Shown piece by piece: positions 1 to 7,089 of a stretch of DNA of 19,693 nucleotides. The notes under the pieces were generated by a model, which searched no databases, was not told where the DNA came from, and saw only the letters and a program-made list of their open reading frames with translations. Within the stretch, counting starts at the first letter, position 1. Each line of letters starts with the position of its first letter. The stretch comes from TMED14 sp965657195 (GTDB lineage: Bacteria; Bacteroidota; Bacteroidia; Flavobacteriales; Schleiferiaceae), in contig CBFHNK010000027.1 in assembly GCA_965657195.1 (NCBI GenBank), forward strand, positions 1 to 19,693, in the 5' to 3' direction. Position numbers and translations under genes: made by a program.

Positions 1-2
1 AC

Positions 3-1166
3 GGTAGCGTGCACCTTGCTACCCGCATCGGGGACACGGTGGTGAGCTTTAAAGAGTTGCGCGGTGCTGGATTTTTGGCATCGTTTCCCGAGCTTGATGC
101 CGCAACGTTTAATGCGTTTATCGACCGCGGAACCGCCGCATGGTCGGCGGTTCGTGCCGAGGTTTCGGGCCTGTATGCCGAAGGTTCCGCTTGGGAAGCC
201 AACCCACAGCGCAGCGCCTGCGAGCAACCGGCCTCGGTTGTTGAAGCCGTGATGCCCGTGCATATAGGCGACTACACCGATTTTTACGCGTCACGACAGC
301 ATGCGACCAATGTCGGAATGATGTTCCGCGACCCTGAGAATGCACTGCTGCCCAACTGGTTGCATTTGCCCGTAGGCTACCACGGCCGCGCCTCGACCGT
401 GGCGGTGAGCGGAACCGACGTCGTGCGCCCTAACGGGCAGCGCAAAGGCCCCAACGACCCTGCGCCCGTTTTTGGTCCGTCGGTTAAGATGGATTTCGAA
501 CTCGAAGTGGGAATCATTCTCAAGGGTGGCCCTCGGGACGCATCGTGGATTCCCGTCGACACGGCGGAAGACCACATTTTTGGACTCGTGCTGTTCAACG
601 ACTGGTCGGCCAGGGATCTTCAGCAGTGGGAATACGTTCCGCTCGGGCCGTTTTTGGCAAAGAACTTTGCGTCGACCATGAGTCCCTGGATTGTTCCGTA
701 CGAAGCCCTTCAAGGCAGTCGCTGCGCGGGTGAGGACCAGAGTAACCCCGCTCCCCTGCCCTACCTGCAGCAAAACCGGGAGGGTTCGCACTGGGACCTT
801 GAGCTTGAGGTGGCTATTGCCTGCGCCGACGGTATCGAAACCGTGATTTCGCGGTCCAATGCAAAGTACCTCTACTGGAGTTTTGCGCAGCAGATTGCGC
901 ACCACACAATCAATGGCTGCATCATTCAAAGCGGCGATTTAATGGCGTCCGGAACCATTAGCGGCAACGAGCCCGGTTCGTATGGGTCCATGCTCGAGCT
1001 TACGTGGAACGGGTCTAAACCCATCACATTGGCCAACGGAGGCACGCGCGCCTTTCTCGAGGACGGCGACACGCTCATTTTGAGGGGCTGGACTTCGGGC
1101 GGAACCCGAATCGGGTTCGGAGAGTGCCGTGCCACACTGTTGCCCTCAAAGCCATGGAGCAAGTAG
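3..1166 (+). CDS. fahA: Fumarylacetoacetase, 5'-truncated by the window edge
   Basis: Hydrolyses 4-fumarylacetoacetate to fumarate and acetoacetate, the last step of tyrosine/homogentisate breakdown, in the cytosol. The reading frame is already open at the window edge, and the GTG at position 9 sits inside recognisable protein, so the true start lies upstream; roughly 30-40 residues are probably missing from a family of about 420. Seen in the sequence: the DxExE metal-binding motif (DFELE, near base 490), the stretch RDLQQWEYVPLGPFLAKNF before base 680, and the C-terminal block HHTINGCIIQSGDLMASGTI around bases 900-955, all typical of FAH. The stop codon lies 13 bases inside the next gene, so the two are probably cotranscribed although their functions are unrelated. 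No other tyrosine-degradation gene is visible in the window. Confidence 0.93.
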   Translation, partial: GSVHLATRIGDTVVSFKELRGAGFLASFPELDAATFNAFIDRGTAAWSAVRAEVSGLYAEGSAWEANPQRSACEQPASVVEAVMPVHIGDYTDFYASRQHATNVGMMFRDPENALLPNWLHLPVGYHGRASTVAVSGTDVVRPNGQRKGPNDPAPVFGPSVKMDFELEVGIILKGGPRDASWIPVDTAEDHIFGLVLFNDWSARDLQQWEYVPLGPFLAKNFASTMSPWIVPYEALQGSRCAGEDQSNPAPLPYLQQNREGSHWDLELEVAIACADGIETVISRSNAKYLYWSFAQQIAHHTINGCIIQSGDLMASGTISGNEPGSYGSMLELTWNGSKPITLANGGTRAFLEDGDTLILRGWTSGGTRIGFGECRATLLPSKPWSK

Positions 1167-3352
1167 ACTACGCCAAAGTTGTACGGAGCCAGTACCGGGC
1201 GCTCCTGAAATCCGCTACCGAACGGGGCGCGGACAAAGAGGACCTTGCGCTTATCAAAAAGGCGTACAAAGTTGCCGAAGATGCCCATAAAGATGTGCGG
1301 CGCAAGTCCGGAGAGCCCTACATCACCCACCCTCTTGCGGTGGCTCAGATTGTTTCTCAAGAGATTGGCCTAGGTGCTCAGTCCATCGCCGCGGCCTTGA
1401 TGCACGATGTAATCGAAGATTCCGAATACACGCGCGCCGACCTCGACCGAATGTTCGGATCCAGCGTGGCCTACATCGTCGAAGGTCTGACTAAGATCCA
1501 GGGCATTTTTGACATGCAAACCTCAATGCAGAGCGAGAATTTTCGCAAGCTGTTGGTGAGCATTAGCGACGATGTCAGGGTGGTCCTAATCAAGATGGCG
1601 GACCGCCTTCACAACATGCGCACACTGGATTCCATGGCGCAGGCGAAGCAGCTCAAGATTGCTTCAGAAACGATGTACATCTTTGCCCCCCTCGCCCACC
1701 GAATGGGTCTTTACGCCTTCAAGCAAGAGTTTGAGGATTTGAGTTTAAAGTATTTAGAGCCAGATGTTTATACTGAGCTTGAGGAAAAACTCAGTCACGC
1801 CGAAGAAAACGACGGAGCCTACCTTGAACGCTTTGGTCACGGGCTCGAAGACCTTTTGAATTCTGAGGGCTTCACGTTTTCTCTAAAGCGACGAAACAAG
1901 GGCGTGTTCAGCATCCGCCGAAAGATGCAGAACCAAAATGTTCCGTTTGAAGAGGTGTACGACAAGTATGCCGTGCGCATCATTTTGGATTCGTCGCCCA
2001 AGCGCGAAAAATCCGACATCTGGCGGGTGTATTCGTTGATCACCTCCATTTACCGCCCCAACCCTAGGCGTTTGCGCGATTGGGTTACGACTCCGAAGGC
2101 CAACGGCTACGAATCGCTGCACATTACGGTGATGGGCCCCGAGGGGCACTGGATTGAAATTCAAATCCGTTCGAAGCGAATGGATGATGAGGCCGAGCGA
2201 GGCTACGCCGCCCATTGGCGCTACAAAGAAGACGGTTCGGGTAGCGCCGCGCTCGATTCGTGGATCGAACGGATTCGCGACGTAGTCGAGGGGCATAGCG
2301 AAAACGCGGTTGAGTTCGTCGACCAGTTTAAGCTTCAGCTGTTCTCAGACGAAATATTTGTCTTTACTCCTCAGGGTAAGATGGTGACGCTTCCCAAGCG
2401 TTCTAGCCCGTTGGATTTCGCGTTTGAAATCCATACCGACCTCGGAATGAAGACATTGGGTGCCAAAGTAAACGGACAACTCGTCGCCTTGAGCCACCAG
2501 CTCCAAAATGGAGATCAGGTTCAAATCATAAGTTCTGATACGCAGATTCCTCAGGAATCGTGGTTAGACTGGGTGTCATCCCCGAAGGCGAAGTCCAAGC
2601 TGCGGTCCTTTTTTAGAGACCGTGCGCGAACGCAAGAGTCCGAAGGCAAAGCACGCCTCGAACGCATGCTCAAGCGAGCCAATCTTGAGCTCAATCAGTC
2701 GACCACGCAGCGAATGCTGAATTTTTTTGCAGTTCGCAACCCAAAAGAACTCTACTTAAAGTTTGGCAAAGGGGAGCTTGACAGCGAGCGCTTAAGGGAC
2801 TTTTTGCGCGAGGACAGCGGCGGGTTTTACCAGTACATCCTTAGAAGGTTTCGCCCGAAATCCAAAGAGGGTGCCGTTAAGGACGTGCCGAGTTCTTCAA
2901 ACATTGTTCTTTTTGGCCCCGACGAAGTCGTGCTCGAACACCGCCTTGCACACTGCTGCCGTCCGATTCAAGGCGACGGAATTTTTGGATTTATTGAAGA
3001 AAACGGTATTGAAGTACACCGTACGGACTGCAAGCATGCCGTAAAACTCCAAGGCCAGTTTGCCGAGCGCGTGATAAAGGCCGAATGGAACCGAGGTTCC
3101 CGCCAAGGATTCAATGCGGTGCTTCGCTTTTCAGGTATCGACTCCAAGGGTCTGATCTTAAAGCTAACCAAGATCATTTCGAGCGATATGCAGATTGACA
3201 TTCGGGCCTTTCACATCGATGGAAGCGACGGAGTCTTTCAGGGCACCGTAAGCGTACACGTCGCCGACCGAAGCCACTTGAGCGATCTTGTTCAGCGCCT
3301 TAAGTCCGTGAAGGGTGTGGAGCGCGTAGATCGCGAGATTTCAGCCCGTTAA
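1154..3352 (+). CDS. rel: Bifunctional (p)ppGpp synthetase/hydrolase, RelA/SpoT homologue
   Basis: Makes and degrades the stringent-response alarmone (p)ppGpp. I place the start at the ATG at 1154 (732 residues); a GTG at 1124 would add ten residues that only re-read the end of the upstream gene. Domains in order: HD hydrolase with the intact HDVIED motif at about residues 84-89; synthetase at about 235-360, with TPKANGYESLH and EIQIRSKRMDDEAERGYAAHW; TGS at about 393-455; a zinc-finger-like HCC...C segment near 599; and a C-terminal ACT domain. Both catalytic halves look intact, so it should be bifunctional. The synthetase loop reads RLRD where Rel/SpoT proteins usually have RxKD and RelA has ExDD; the basic third residue fits the Rel/SpoT side. 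It overlaps the fumarylacetoacetase gene by 13 bases and converges on queE, leaving 15 bases between stops. Confidence 0.96.
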   Translation: MEQVDYAKVVRSQYRALLKSATERGADKEDLALIKKAYKVAEDAHKDVRRKSGEPYITHPLAVAQIVSQEIGLGAQSIAAALMHDVIEDSEYTRADLDRMFGSSVAYIVEGLTKIQGIFDMQTSMQSENFRKLLVSISDDVRVVLIKMADRLHNMRTLDSMAQAKQLKIASETMYIFAPLAHRMGLYAFKQEFEDLSLKYLEPDVYTELEEKLSHAEENDGAYLERFGHGLEDLLNSEGFTFSLKRRNKGVFSIRRKMQNQNVPFEEVYDKYAVRIILDSSPKREKSDIWRVYSLITSIYRPNPRRLRDWVTTPKANGYESLHITVMGPEGHWIEIQIRSKRMDDEAERGYAAHWRYKEDGSGSAALDSWIERIRDVVEGHSENAVEFVDQFKLQLFSDEIFVFTPQGKMVTLPKRSSPLDFAFEIHTDLGMKTLGAKVNGQLVALSHQLQNGDQVQIISSDTQIPQESWLDWVSSPKAKSKLRSFFRDRARTQESEGKARLERMLKRANLELNQSTTQRMLNFFAVRNPKELYLKFGKGELDSERLRDFLREDSGGFYQYILRRFRPKSKEGAVKDVPSSSNIVLFGPDEVVLEHRLAHCCRPIQGDGIFGFIEENGIEVHRTDCKHAVKLQGQFAERVIKAEWNRGSRQGFNAVLRFSGIDSKGLILKLTKIISSDMQIDIRAFHIDGSDGVFQGTVSVHVADRSHLSDLVQRLKSVKGVERVDREISAR

Positions 3353-3367
3353 ACTTCGAACGCCCGC

Positions 3368-3976
3368 TTAGGGCATACCGATGTACTTGTGCGTCTGCAA
3401 TCCCAGGCGCCACTGAGGATTGCTCTCGAGAAAATCGATGATTTTAGGGATGTTCTGGTCCCTTCGCGACCATTCGGGCTGCACAAAGAGCTCGACCTGA
3501 GCGCTGCACTGTGCGGCATGCGAAGCTGCCCACTTGAAGTCGTCGTCGTTGAAAATAATGACCTTCAGTTCGTTGGCGAGCGCGTACCACTCAGCGAGTG
3601 GTGCTTTGGTTTTCTTGGGCGAAAGACAGACCCAGTCCCACGAGCCGGTCACCGGGTAGGCGCCACTGGTCTCGAGATGTACCCGAAATCCACGCGCCCT
3701 TAACCCTTCAGTCAGCGGACCCATGTCCCACATAAGTGGCTCGCCACCAGTGATTACCACAATGGAATCTTGACCGCCAGGCAGTTCGAGCAATTCTTCC
3801 AAAGAAGTCAGCGGGTGCTTTTGAGCATCCCAAGATTCTTTGACGTCGCACCAATGACAGCCTACATCACATCCGCCGATGCGCATAAAAAACGACGGTC
3901 GACCCGTATGCGCCCCTTCGCCCTGTACGGTGCGAAATGCTTCCATGAGCGGAAGCGCGGTACTAGGAGCCGGCAT
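3368..3976 (-). CDS. queE: 7-carboxy-7-deazaguanine synthase QueE
   Basis: Radical SAM enzyme that converts 6-carboxytetrahydropterin to 7-carboxy-7-deazaguanine on the queuosine pathway. The 202-residue product has the family signature near its N-terminus (RTVQGEGAHTGRPSFFMRIG), followed by a CxxxCxxC iron-sulphur cluster motif with cysteines 36, 40 and 43 (CDVGCHWC), and a GGEP motif that contacts SAM. The ATG at 3976 overlaps the end of folD by 14 bases, so it is the last gene of the ffh-folD-queE unit and probably translationally coupled. The partner enzymes QueD and QueC are not obviously here: the only COG0720 protein in the window, at 12521-12949, carries the animal-type PTPS motif rather than the QueD one. 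Confidence 0.93.
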   Translation of the reverse strand: MPAPSTALPLMEAFRTVQGEGAHTGRPSFFMRIGGCDVGCHWCDVKESWDAQKHPLTSLEELLELPGGQDSIVVITGGEPLMWDMGPLTEGLRARGFRVHLETSGAYPVTGSWDWVCLSPKKTKAPLAEWYALANELKVIIFNDDDFKWAASHAAQCSAQVELFVQPEWSRRDQNIPKIIDFLESNPQWRLGLQTHKYIGMP

Positions 3977-4811
3977 GCAGGGTATTCATGAGCAGCCCAA
4001 CCCGCGTCATCAGCCCGACCCCTCCGGGTACCGGTGTGATTGCGCCAACGATGGGTTCTACAGCATCAAAATCAACGTCCCCGATGAGTTTTCCGTCCAC
4101 GCGGTTGATTCCGACGTCAAGGATGATGGTCCCGGGTTTCACCATGTCAGCCGTAATGAACTTCGCTTTGCCGATGGCCGCCACCAGGATGTCTGCACTG
4201 CGGCATACTTCGGCGAGGTTGGGCGTGCGGCTGTGCGCCAAAGTGACGGTCGCGTTACCCATCTTAGTGTTGCGGCTCAGAAGGATACTCATTGGAGAAC
4301 CCACGATGTTGCTTCGTCCCACGACCACCGCATGCTTGCCCTCCGGAGTAAGTCCGTAGTGCTCAAGGAGCAAAAGCATTCCGTAGGGCGTCGCCGGCAA
4401 GTAGGTGGGCAAGCCGAGCGCCATACGCCCCACGTTTTCGGGGTGAAAGCCATCGACATCCTTCTTCGGATTAATCAACAAGAGAATTTCGTCGGCATTC
4501 AGATGTACTGGCAGCGGAAGCTGCACAATAAATCCATCTACTGCGGCGTTGCTGTTTAGGTCAGATACGTGCTTTTGAAGCTCTTGCTGGGTGGCGTCGG
4601 CCGGAAGCGTGATCAAGGTAGATTCAAACCCAACCTCTTCGCAGTCCCGTACCTTTCCCTTTACATATGCCTGACTCGCTGGATCTTCGCCCACCAAAAT
4701 GGCAGCGAGGTGCGGTGCGCGCTTTCCTTGGGCCCTGCGGCCTGCAACTTCCTTGCGGATGTAGGCCTTCCATGCGGTTGCGGCATCACGGCCACTGAGA
4801 ATGAGTGCCAT
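3963..4811 (-). CDS. folD: Bifunctional methylenetetrahydrofolate dehydrogenase/methenyltetrahydrofolate cyclohydrolase
   Basis: Interconverts 5,10-methylene-, 5,10-methenyl- and 10-formyl-tetrahydrofolate using NADP. The 282-residue protein has the usual family length. Visible motifs: ILVGEDPASQAYVKGK with the catalytic tyrosine and lysine (Y49, K53), QLPLP at 97-101, PKKDVDGF at 115-122, the nucleotide-binding GRSNIVGSP at 165-173, and TPVPGGVG near 259-266. The residues after that last glycine read LMTR, where most family members have PMT, a small oddity in an otherwise textbook protein. Its ATG shares one base with the TGA of ffh (TGATG), and its own TAG lies inside queE, so the three genes form a tightly coupled unit. 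Its methenyl-THF product is the antenna cofactor of E. coli photolyase, a possible but unproven link to the photolyase at 10549-11859. Confidence 0.96.
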   Translation of the reverse strand: MALILSGRDAATAWKAYIRKEVAGRRAQGKRAPHLAAILVGEDPASQAYVKGKVRDCEEVGFESTLITLPADATQQELQKHVSDLNSNAAVDGFIVQLPLPVHLNADEILLLINPKKDVDGFHPENVGRMALGLPTYLPATPYGMLLLLEHYGLTPEGKHAVVVGRSNIVGSPMSILLSRNTKMGNATVTLAHSRTPNLAEVCRSADILVAAIGKAKFITADMVKPGTIILDVGINRVDGKLIGDVDFDAVEPIVGAITPVPGGVGLMTRVGLLMNTLHAGS

Positions 4812-6142
4812 CAGCGCATACGGTTCATCATGGACATTAGCTGGCTGCGTCCGCCATGCCCCTGCATCATCTTCATCATTCGACTCATATCGTCGAATTG
4901 CTTGATGAGCTTGTTGAGTTCGGTTACGTTTCGACCGCTACCTGCCGCAATCCGCGCCCGACGGCTTCCGTTGATGATACCCGGATTACTTCGTTCTTCG
5001 GGGGTCATGGATCGAATCATGGCCTCAACGTGCTTGAATGCGTCATCTGGAATGTCCATTCCTTTCATGGCCTTGCCTACCCCGGGTATCATGCCCATGA
5101 GGTCCTTCATATTGCCCATCTTTTTGACCTGCTGGATCTGGTCCAAAAAGTCATCAAATCCGAATTTATTGGTAGCAATTTTTTTGTTGAGCTTGCGCGC
5201 TTGTTCTACGTCAAACTGCTCTTGAGCGCGTTCAACCAACGAAATAACGTCGCCCATTCCGAGAATGCGGTCGGCCATTCGGTCGGGGTGAAAGACGTCA
5301 AGTGCGTCCATTTTTTCGCCGGTTCCGATAAACTTAATCGGCTTTTGGACTACGTGGCGAATGCTCAATGCAGCTCCACCGCGGGTGTCGCCGTCGAGCT
5401 TCGTGAGGATTACCCCAGTGTAGTCGAGGACGTCGTGAAAGGCCTTCGCCGTGTTGACCGCATCTTGACCGGTCATGGAATCCACGACAAAGAGGATCTC
5501 TTCGGGCGAAGTCGCGGTTCGAATTGAAGCAATCTCGCGCATCAGGGCCTCGTCAACCGCGAGTCGGCCCGCGGTATCGATCAAGAGGTAGTTGAATCCG
5601 TTGGTTTTGGCATACGCCTGGGCTTCGCGAGCAATACGAACCGCATCTTTTTCGCCCTCGAGGCTAAATACTTCGATTCCAATCTGTTCGCCCAATGTTT
5701 TGAGCTGATCAATCGCCGCGGGACGGTAGACGTCAGCTGCCGCGAGTAGGACTTTACGACCCTTTTTGCGCTTGAGGTGGTTGCCCAACTTCGCGGTGAA
5801 CGTCGTCTTACCCGAACCTTGAAGGCCTGCCATTAGCACGGTTTGTAGGCCGTTGCCGCTGGCGATCTCAGTGGCGGAACCACCCATCAAGGCCGCCATC
5901 TCGTCGCGCACCACCTTGACCATCAACTGGCCGGGCTCGAGCGACTTGAGTACGTCTTGGCCCATCGCCCGGTCTTTGACGCGGTCGGTGAACTCTTTGG
6001 CTAGCTTGTAGTTTACGTCCGCGTCAACGAGTGCACGGCGAATATCCTTGATCGCCTCGGCGATGTTGATGTCGGTAATCTTGCTCCGCCCCGATAACCG
6101 GTGCAGTGCGGAGTCAATTTTTTCACTTAGGGATTCAAACAT
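4811..6142 (-). CDS. ffh: Signal recognition particle protein Ffh (SRP54)
   Basis: GTPase that, with SRP RNA and FtsY, targets nascent membrane proteins to the translocon. The 443 residues show an N-terminal helical domain (about 1-90), then the G domain with G1 GLQGSGKTT at 106-114, DTAGR at 189-193 and TKLDGD at 247-252 followed by TRGGAAL. The methionine-rich M domain occupies the C-terminal part, with the RNA-binding SRRARIAAGSG and an end dense in methionine (DMSRMMKMMQ, LMSMMNRMR). The start at 6142 is supported by a TAACTTTG promoter box eight bases upstream, which overlaps the stop of the pirin gene, so ffh can be transcribed with pirin or on its own. It leads the ffh-folD-queE unit. 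Confidence 0.98.
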   Translation of the reverse strand: MFESLSEKIDSALHRLSGRSKITDINIAEAIKDIRRALVDADVNYKLAKEFTDRVKDRAMGQDVLKSLEPGQLMVKVVRDEMAALMGGSATEIASGNGLQTVLMAGLQGSGKTTFTAKLGNHLKRKKGRKVLLAAADVYRPAAIDQLKTLGEQIGIEVFSLEGEKDAVRIAREAQAYAKTNGFNYLLIDTAGRLAVDEALMREIASIRTATSPEEILFVVDSMTGQDAVNTAKAFHDVLDYTGVILTKLDGDTRGGAALSIRHVVQKPIKFIGTGEKMDALDVFHPDRMADRILGMGDVISLVERAQEQFDVEQARKLNKKIATNKFGFDDFLDQIQQVKKMGNMKDLMGMIPGVGKAMKGMDIPDDAFKHVEAMIRSMTPEERSNPGIINGSRRARIAAGSGRNVTELNKLIKQFDDMSRMMKMMQGHGGRSQLMSMMNRMR

Positions 6143-6150
6143 GATCCCTG

Positions 6151-6158
6151 CAAAGTTA
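6151..6158 (-). promoter_or_regulatory. Bacteroidota -7 box of ffh (TAACTTTG)
   Basis: On the minus strand TAACTTTG is an exact match to TAnnTTTG. It ends eight bases before the ffh ATG and includes the TAA stop of the pirin gene. No TTTG -33 element is seen at the usual 17-23 base distance, so activity is inferred from the -7 match and its position only. It would give a very short leader. Confidence 0.5.
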
Positions 6159-6881
6159 GGCTATAGCGGGGAGCCGAAGGGGCACATCCATCGCCAAAAT
6201 GAAGCAGTCGGTCGTTGCGGTTACCTCCACTTCGTCGACTTCTGAAACGCCCAGTCCGTCGCGCGATTCGAGTGCACTACCTGCAATGTGAGCAGTGCCT
6301 TCAATTACAAAGAAGTAGACTCCGTTTTCGCTGCGCTTTGAACGGTAGTTGCGCGCGGTTCCTGCCGGAATTTTGGTCAGTGAAAACCATGCCTGCTGGT
6401 GAATCGGCATGGCATCGCCCTGCCCCATTGGATTCACGACGGTGTGCCAGTCTTTGCCCAGGGCTTCTACGTCGTAGTAGCGCTGCTCGTAGCGAGGTTC
6501 CACGCCACGTCGCTCTGGAATGACCCAAATCTGCAGCAGCGAGCAAGGGTCTGTCGCGCTTGCGTTGTATTCGGAATGGAATACGCCCGTACCTGCACTC
6601 ATAGCCTGCACCTCACCCATTCGAAGCACTTCTTTATTTCCCATCGAATCTTGGTGCTCTAGTGCTCCAGTCAGCGGAATCGTGACAATCTCCATGTTGT
6701 CGTGCGGATGTTTACCAAAACCGGTTCCGCCCGCAATCCAGTCATCGTTCAGCACACGCAGCACGCCGTAGTGGACGCGCTCGGGGTTGTAGTAACCTGC
6801 AAACGAAAAGGTATGCGCAGTTTTGAGCCAACCGTGATCGGCAGTTCCGCGCGTTGAAGACGGATGAAGAGTGGTTTTCAT
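6156..6881 (-). CDS. Pirin family bicupin protein
   Basis: Member of the pirin (YhaK/YhhW-like) cupin family; some bacterial members have quercetin 2,3-dioxygenase activity in vitro, others bind regulatory partners, so the substrate here is unknown. The 241-residue protein has the N-terminal signature HTFSFAGYYNPERVHYGVLRVLNDD and a metal site of the pirin pattern: H58 and H60 in KHPHDNME, H102 and E104 in FHSEYNAS. The second cupin half (from about residue 150) lacks such ligands, as is usual. It begins at an ATG four bases after a perfect TATATTTG box, so its mRNA is probably leaderless or nearly so. The promoter contains a TGTTTAAACA palindrome resembling sites ahead of the carotenoid operon, which suggests shared control. 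ffh follows after 13 bases. Confidence 0.92.
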   Translation of the reverse strand: MKTTLHPSSTRGTADHGWLKTAHTFSFAGYYNPERVHYGVLRVLNDDWIAGGTGFGKHPHDNMEIVTIPLTGALEHQDSMGNKEVLRMGEVQAMSAGTGVFHSEYNASATDPCSLLQIWVIPERRGVEPRYEQRYYDVEALGKDWHTVVNPMGQGDAMPIHQQAWFSLTKIPAGTARNYRSKRSENGVYFFVIEGTAHIAGSALESRDGLGVSEVDEVEVTATTDCFILAMDVPLRLPAIA

Positions 6882-6885
6882 ACTG

Positions 6886-6917
6886 CAAATATATGTTTAA
6901 ACATTGATAAACGCAAA
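6886..6917 (-). promoter_or_regulatory. Pirin promoter: TTTG, 20-base spacer, TATATTTG
   Basis: Read on the minus strand, a TTTG (-33 type) at 6917-6914 is followed after exactly 20 bases by TATATTTG (-7 type) at 6893-6886. Both boxes and the spacing fit the Bacteroidota housekeeping promoter. The ATG follows four bases later, so the start of transcription should fall at or next to the start codon. This is the best full promoter in the window. Confidence 0.75.
6894..6903. promoter_or_regulatory. Candidate operator palindrome TGTTTAAACA in the pirin promoter
   Basis: A perfect 10-base palindrome fills the half of the pirin promoter spacer adjoining the -7 box; a further ATAAAC follows on the plus strand at 6907-6912. 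The same TGTTTAAAC core followed by ATAAAC occurs ahead of the carotenoid/sigma operon (16357-16385). A protein bound here would block RNA polymerase. Assignment to the MerR/CarH-like regulator is inference from motif sharing. Confidence 0.5.
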
Positions 6918-6929
6918 TGGTATGAATGA

Positions 6930-6948
6930 GCCCCGGCTGAACCGAGGC
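6930..6948 (-). other. Short GC-rich hairpin between the tRNA relic and the pirin promoter
   Basis: A 7-base-pair stem (6930-6936 with 6942-6948, one G-T pair) closes a 5-base loop. No run of T follows on either strand, so it is not a convincing intrinsic terminator. It lies seven bases beyond the 3' end of the tRNA relic on the same strand and may be a leftover processing or termination structure of that gene. Confidence 0.35.
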
Positions 6949-6954
6949 TAACGC

Positions 6955-7030
6955 TGGTCGGGATGACTAGACTCGCTCTACTGACCCCTGCGTCCCGAAC
7001 CTAGTGCGCTCGCGACTGCGCCACATCGTG
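6955..7030 (-). pseudogene. Decayed tRNA-Pro (anticodon CGG)
   Basis: The minus strand from 7030 to 6955 is exactly 76 bases and folds into the tRNA layout with an encoded 3' CCA (6957-6955) and discriminator A. The anticodon loop TTCGGGA gives CGG, for proline; the D stem GCGC/GCGC is perfect. Damage is clear elsewhere: 5 of 7 acceptor pairs, 3 of 5 anticodon-stem pairs, 4 of 5 T-stem pairs, the near-invariant G19 replaced by C, and the T loop reading AGCGAGT instead of TTCGAnT. I therefore call it a pseudogene or relic rather than a working tRNA. Loss of T54 and T55 is the strongest argument. The intact anticodon arm 3' half and CCA show the origin plainly. Confidence 0.65.
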
Positions 7031-7072
7031 TAAATGCGGCTTCAGAAGTACAAATAGCCGGTTAAAAAAAAC

Positions 7073-7080
7073 TACATTTG
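7073..7080 (+). promoter_or_regulatory. -7 box (TACATTTG) of the dihydroorotase-like gene
   Basis: Exact TAnnTTTG match ending nine bases before the ATG at 7090. It overlaps the TTG at 7078 that would be an alternative start, which argues for the ATG. No TTTG/TTG -33 box is visible at the expected distance. Confidence 0.55.
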
Positions 7081-7089
7081 TGCTCGGCT

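Noticed and set aside
291..929. Minus-strand open frame antisense to fumarylacetoacetase
   Set aside because: Explained by GC-rich codon use on the true strand; low-complexity arginine/valine-rich translation.
3362..3374. GCCC-GCTTA-GGGC hairpin at the rel/queE convergent junction as a terminator
   Set aside because: Only a 4-base-pair stem, no T-run on either side, and it overlaps the queE stop.
3879..4559. Long plus-strand open frame antisense to folD and queE
   Set aside because: Opposite folD and queE, both with complete family motifs; its translation has no recognisable domain.
4856..5527. Long plus-strand open frame antisense to ffh
   Set aside because: Shadow of the ffh coding pattern; no domain or promoter.
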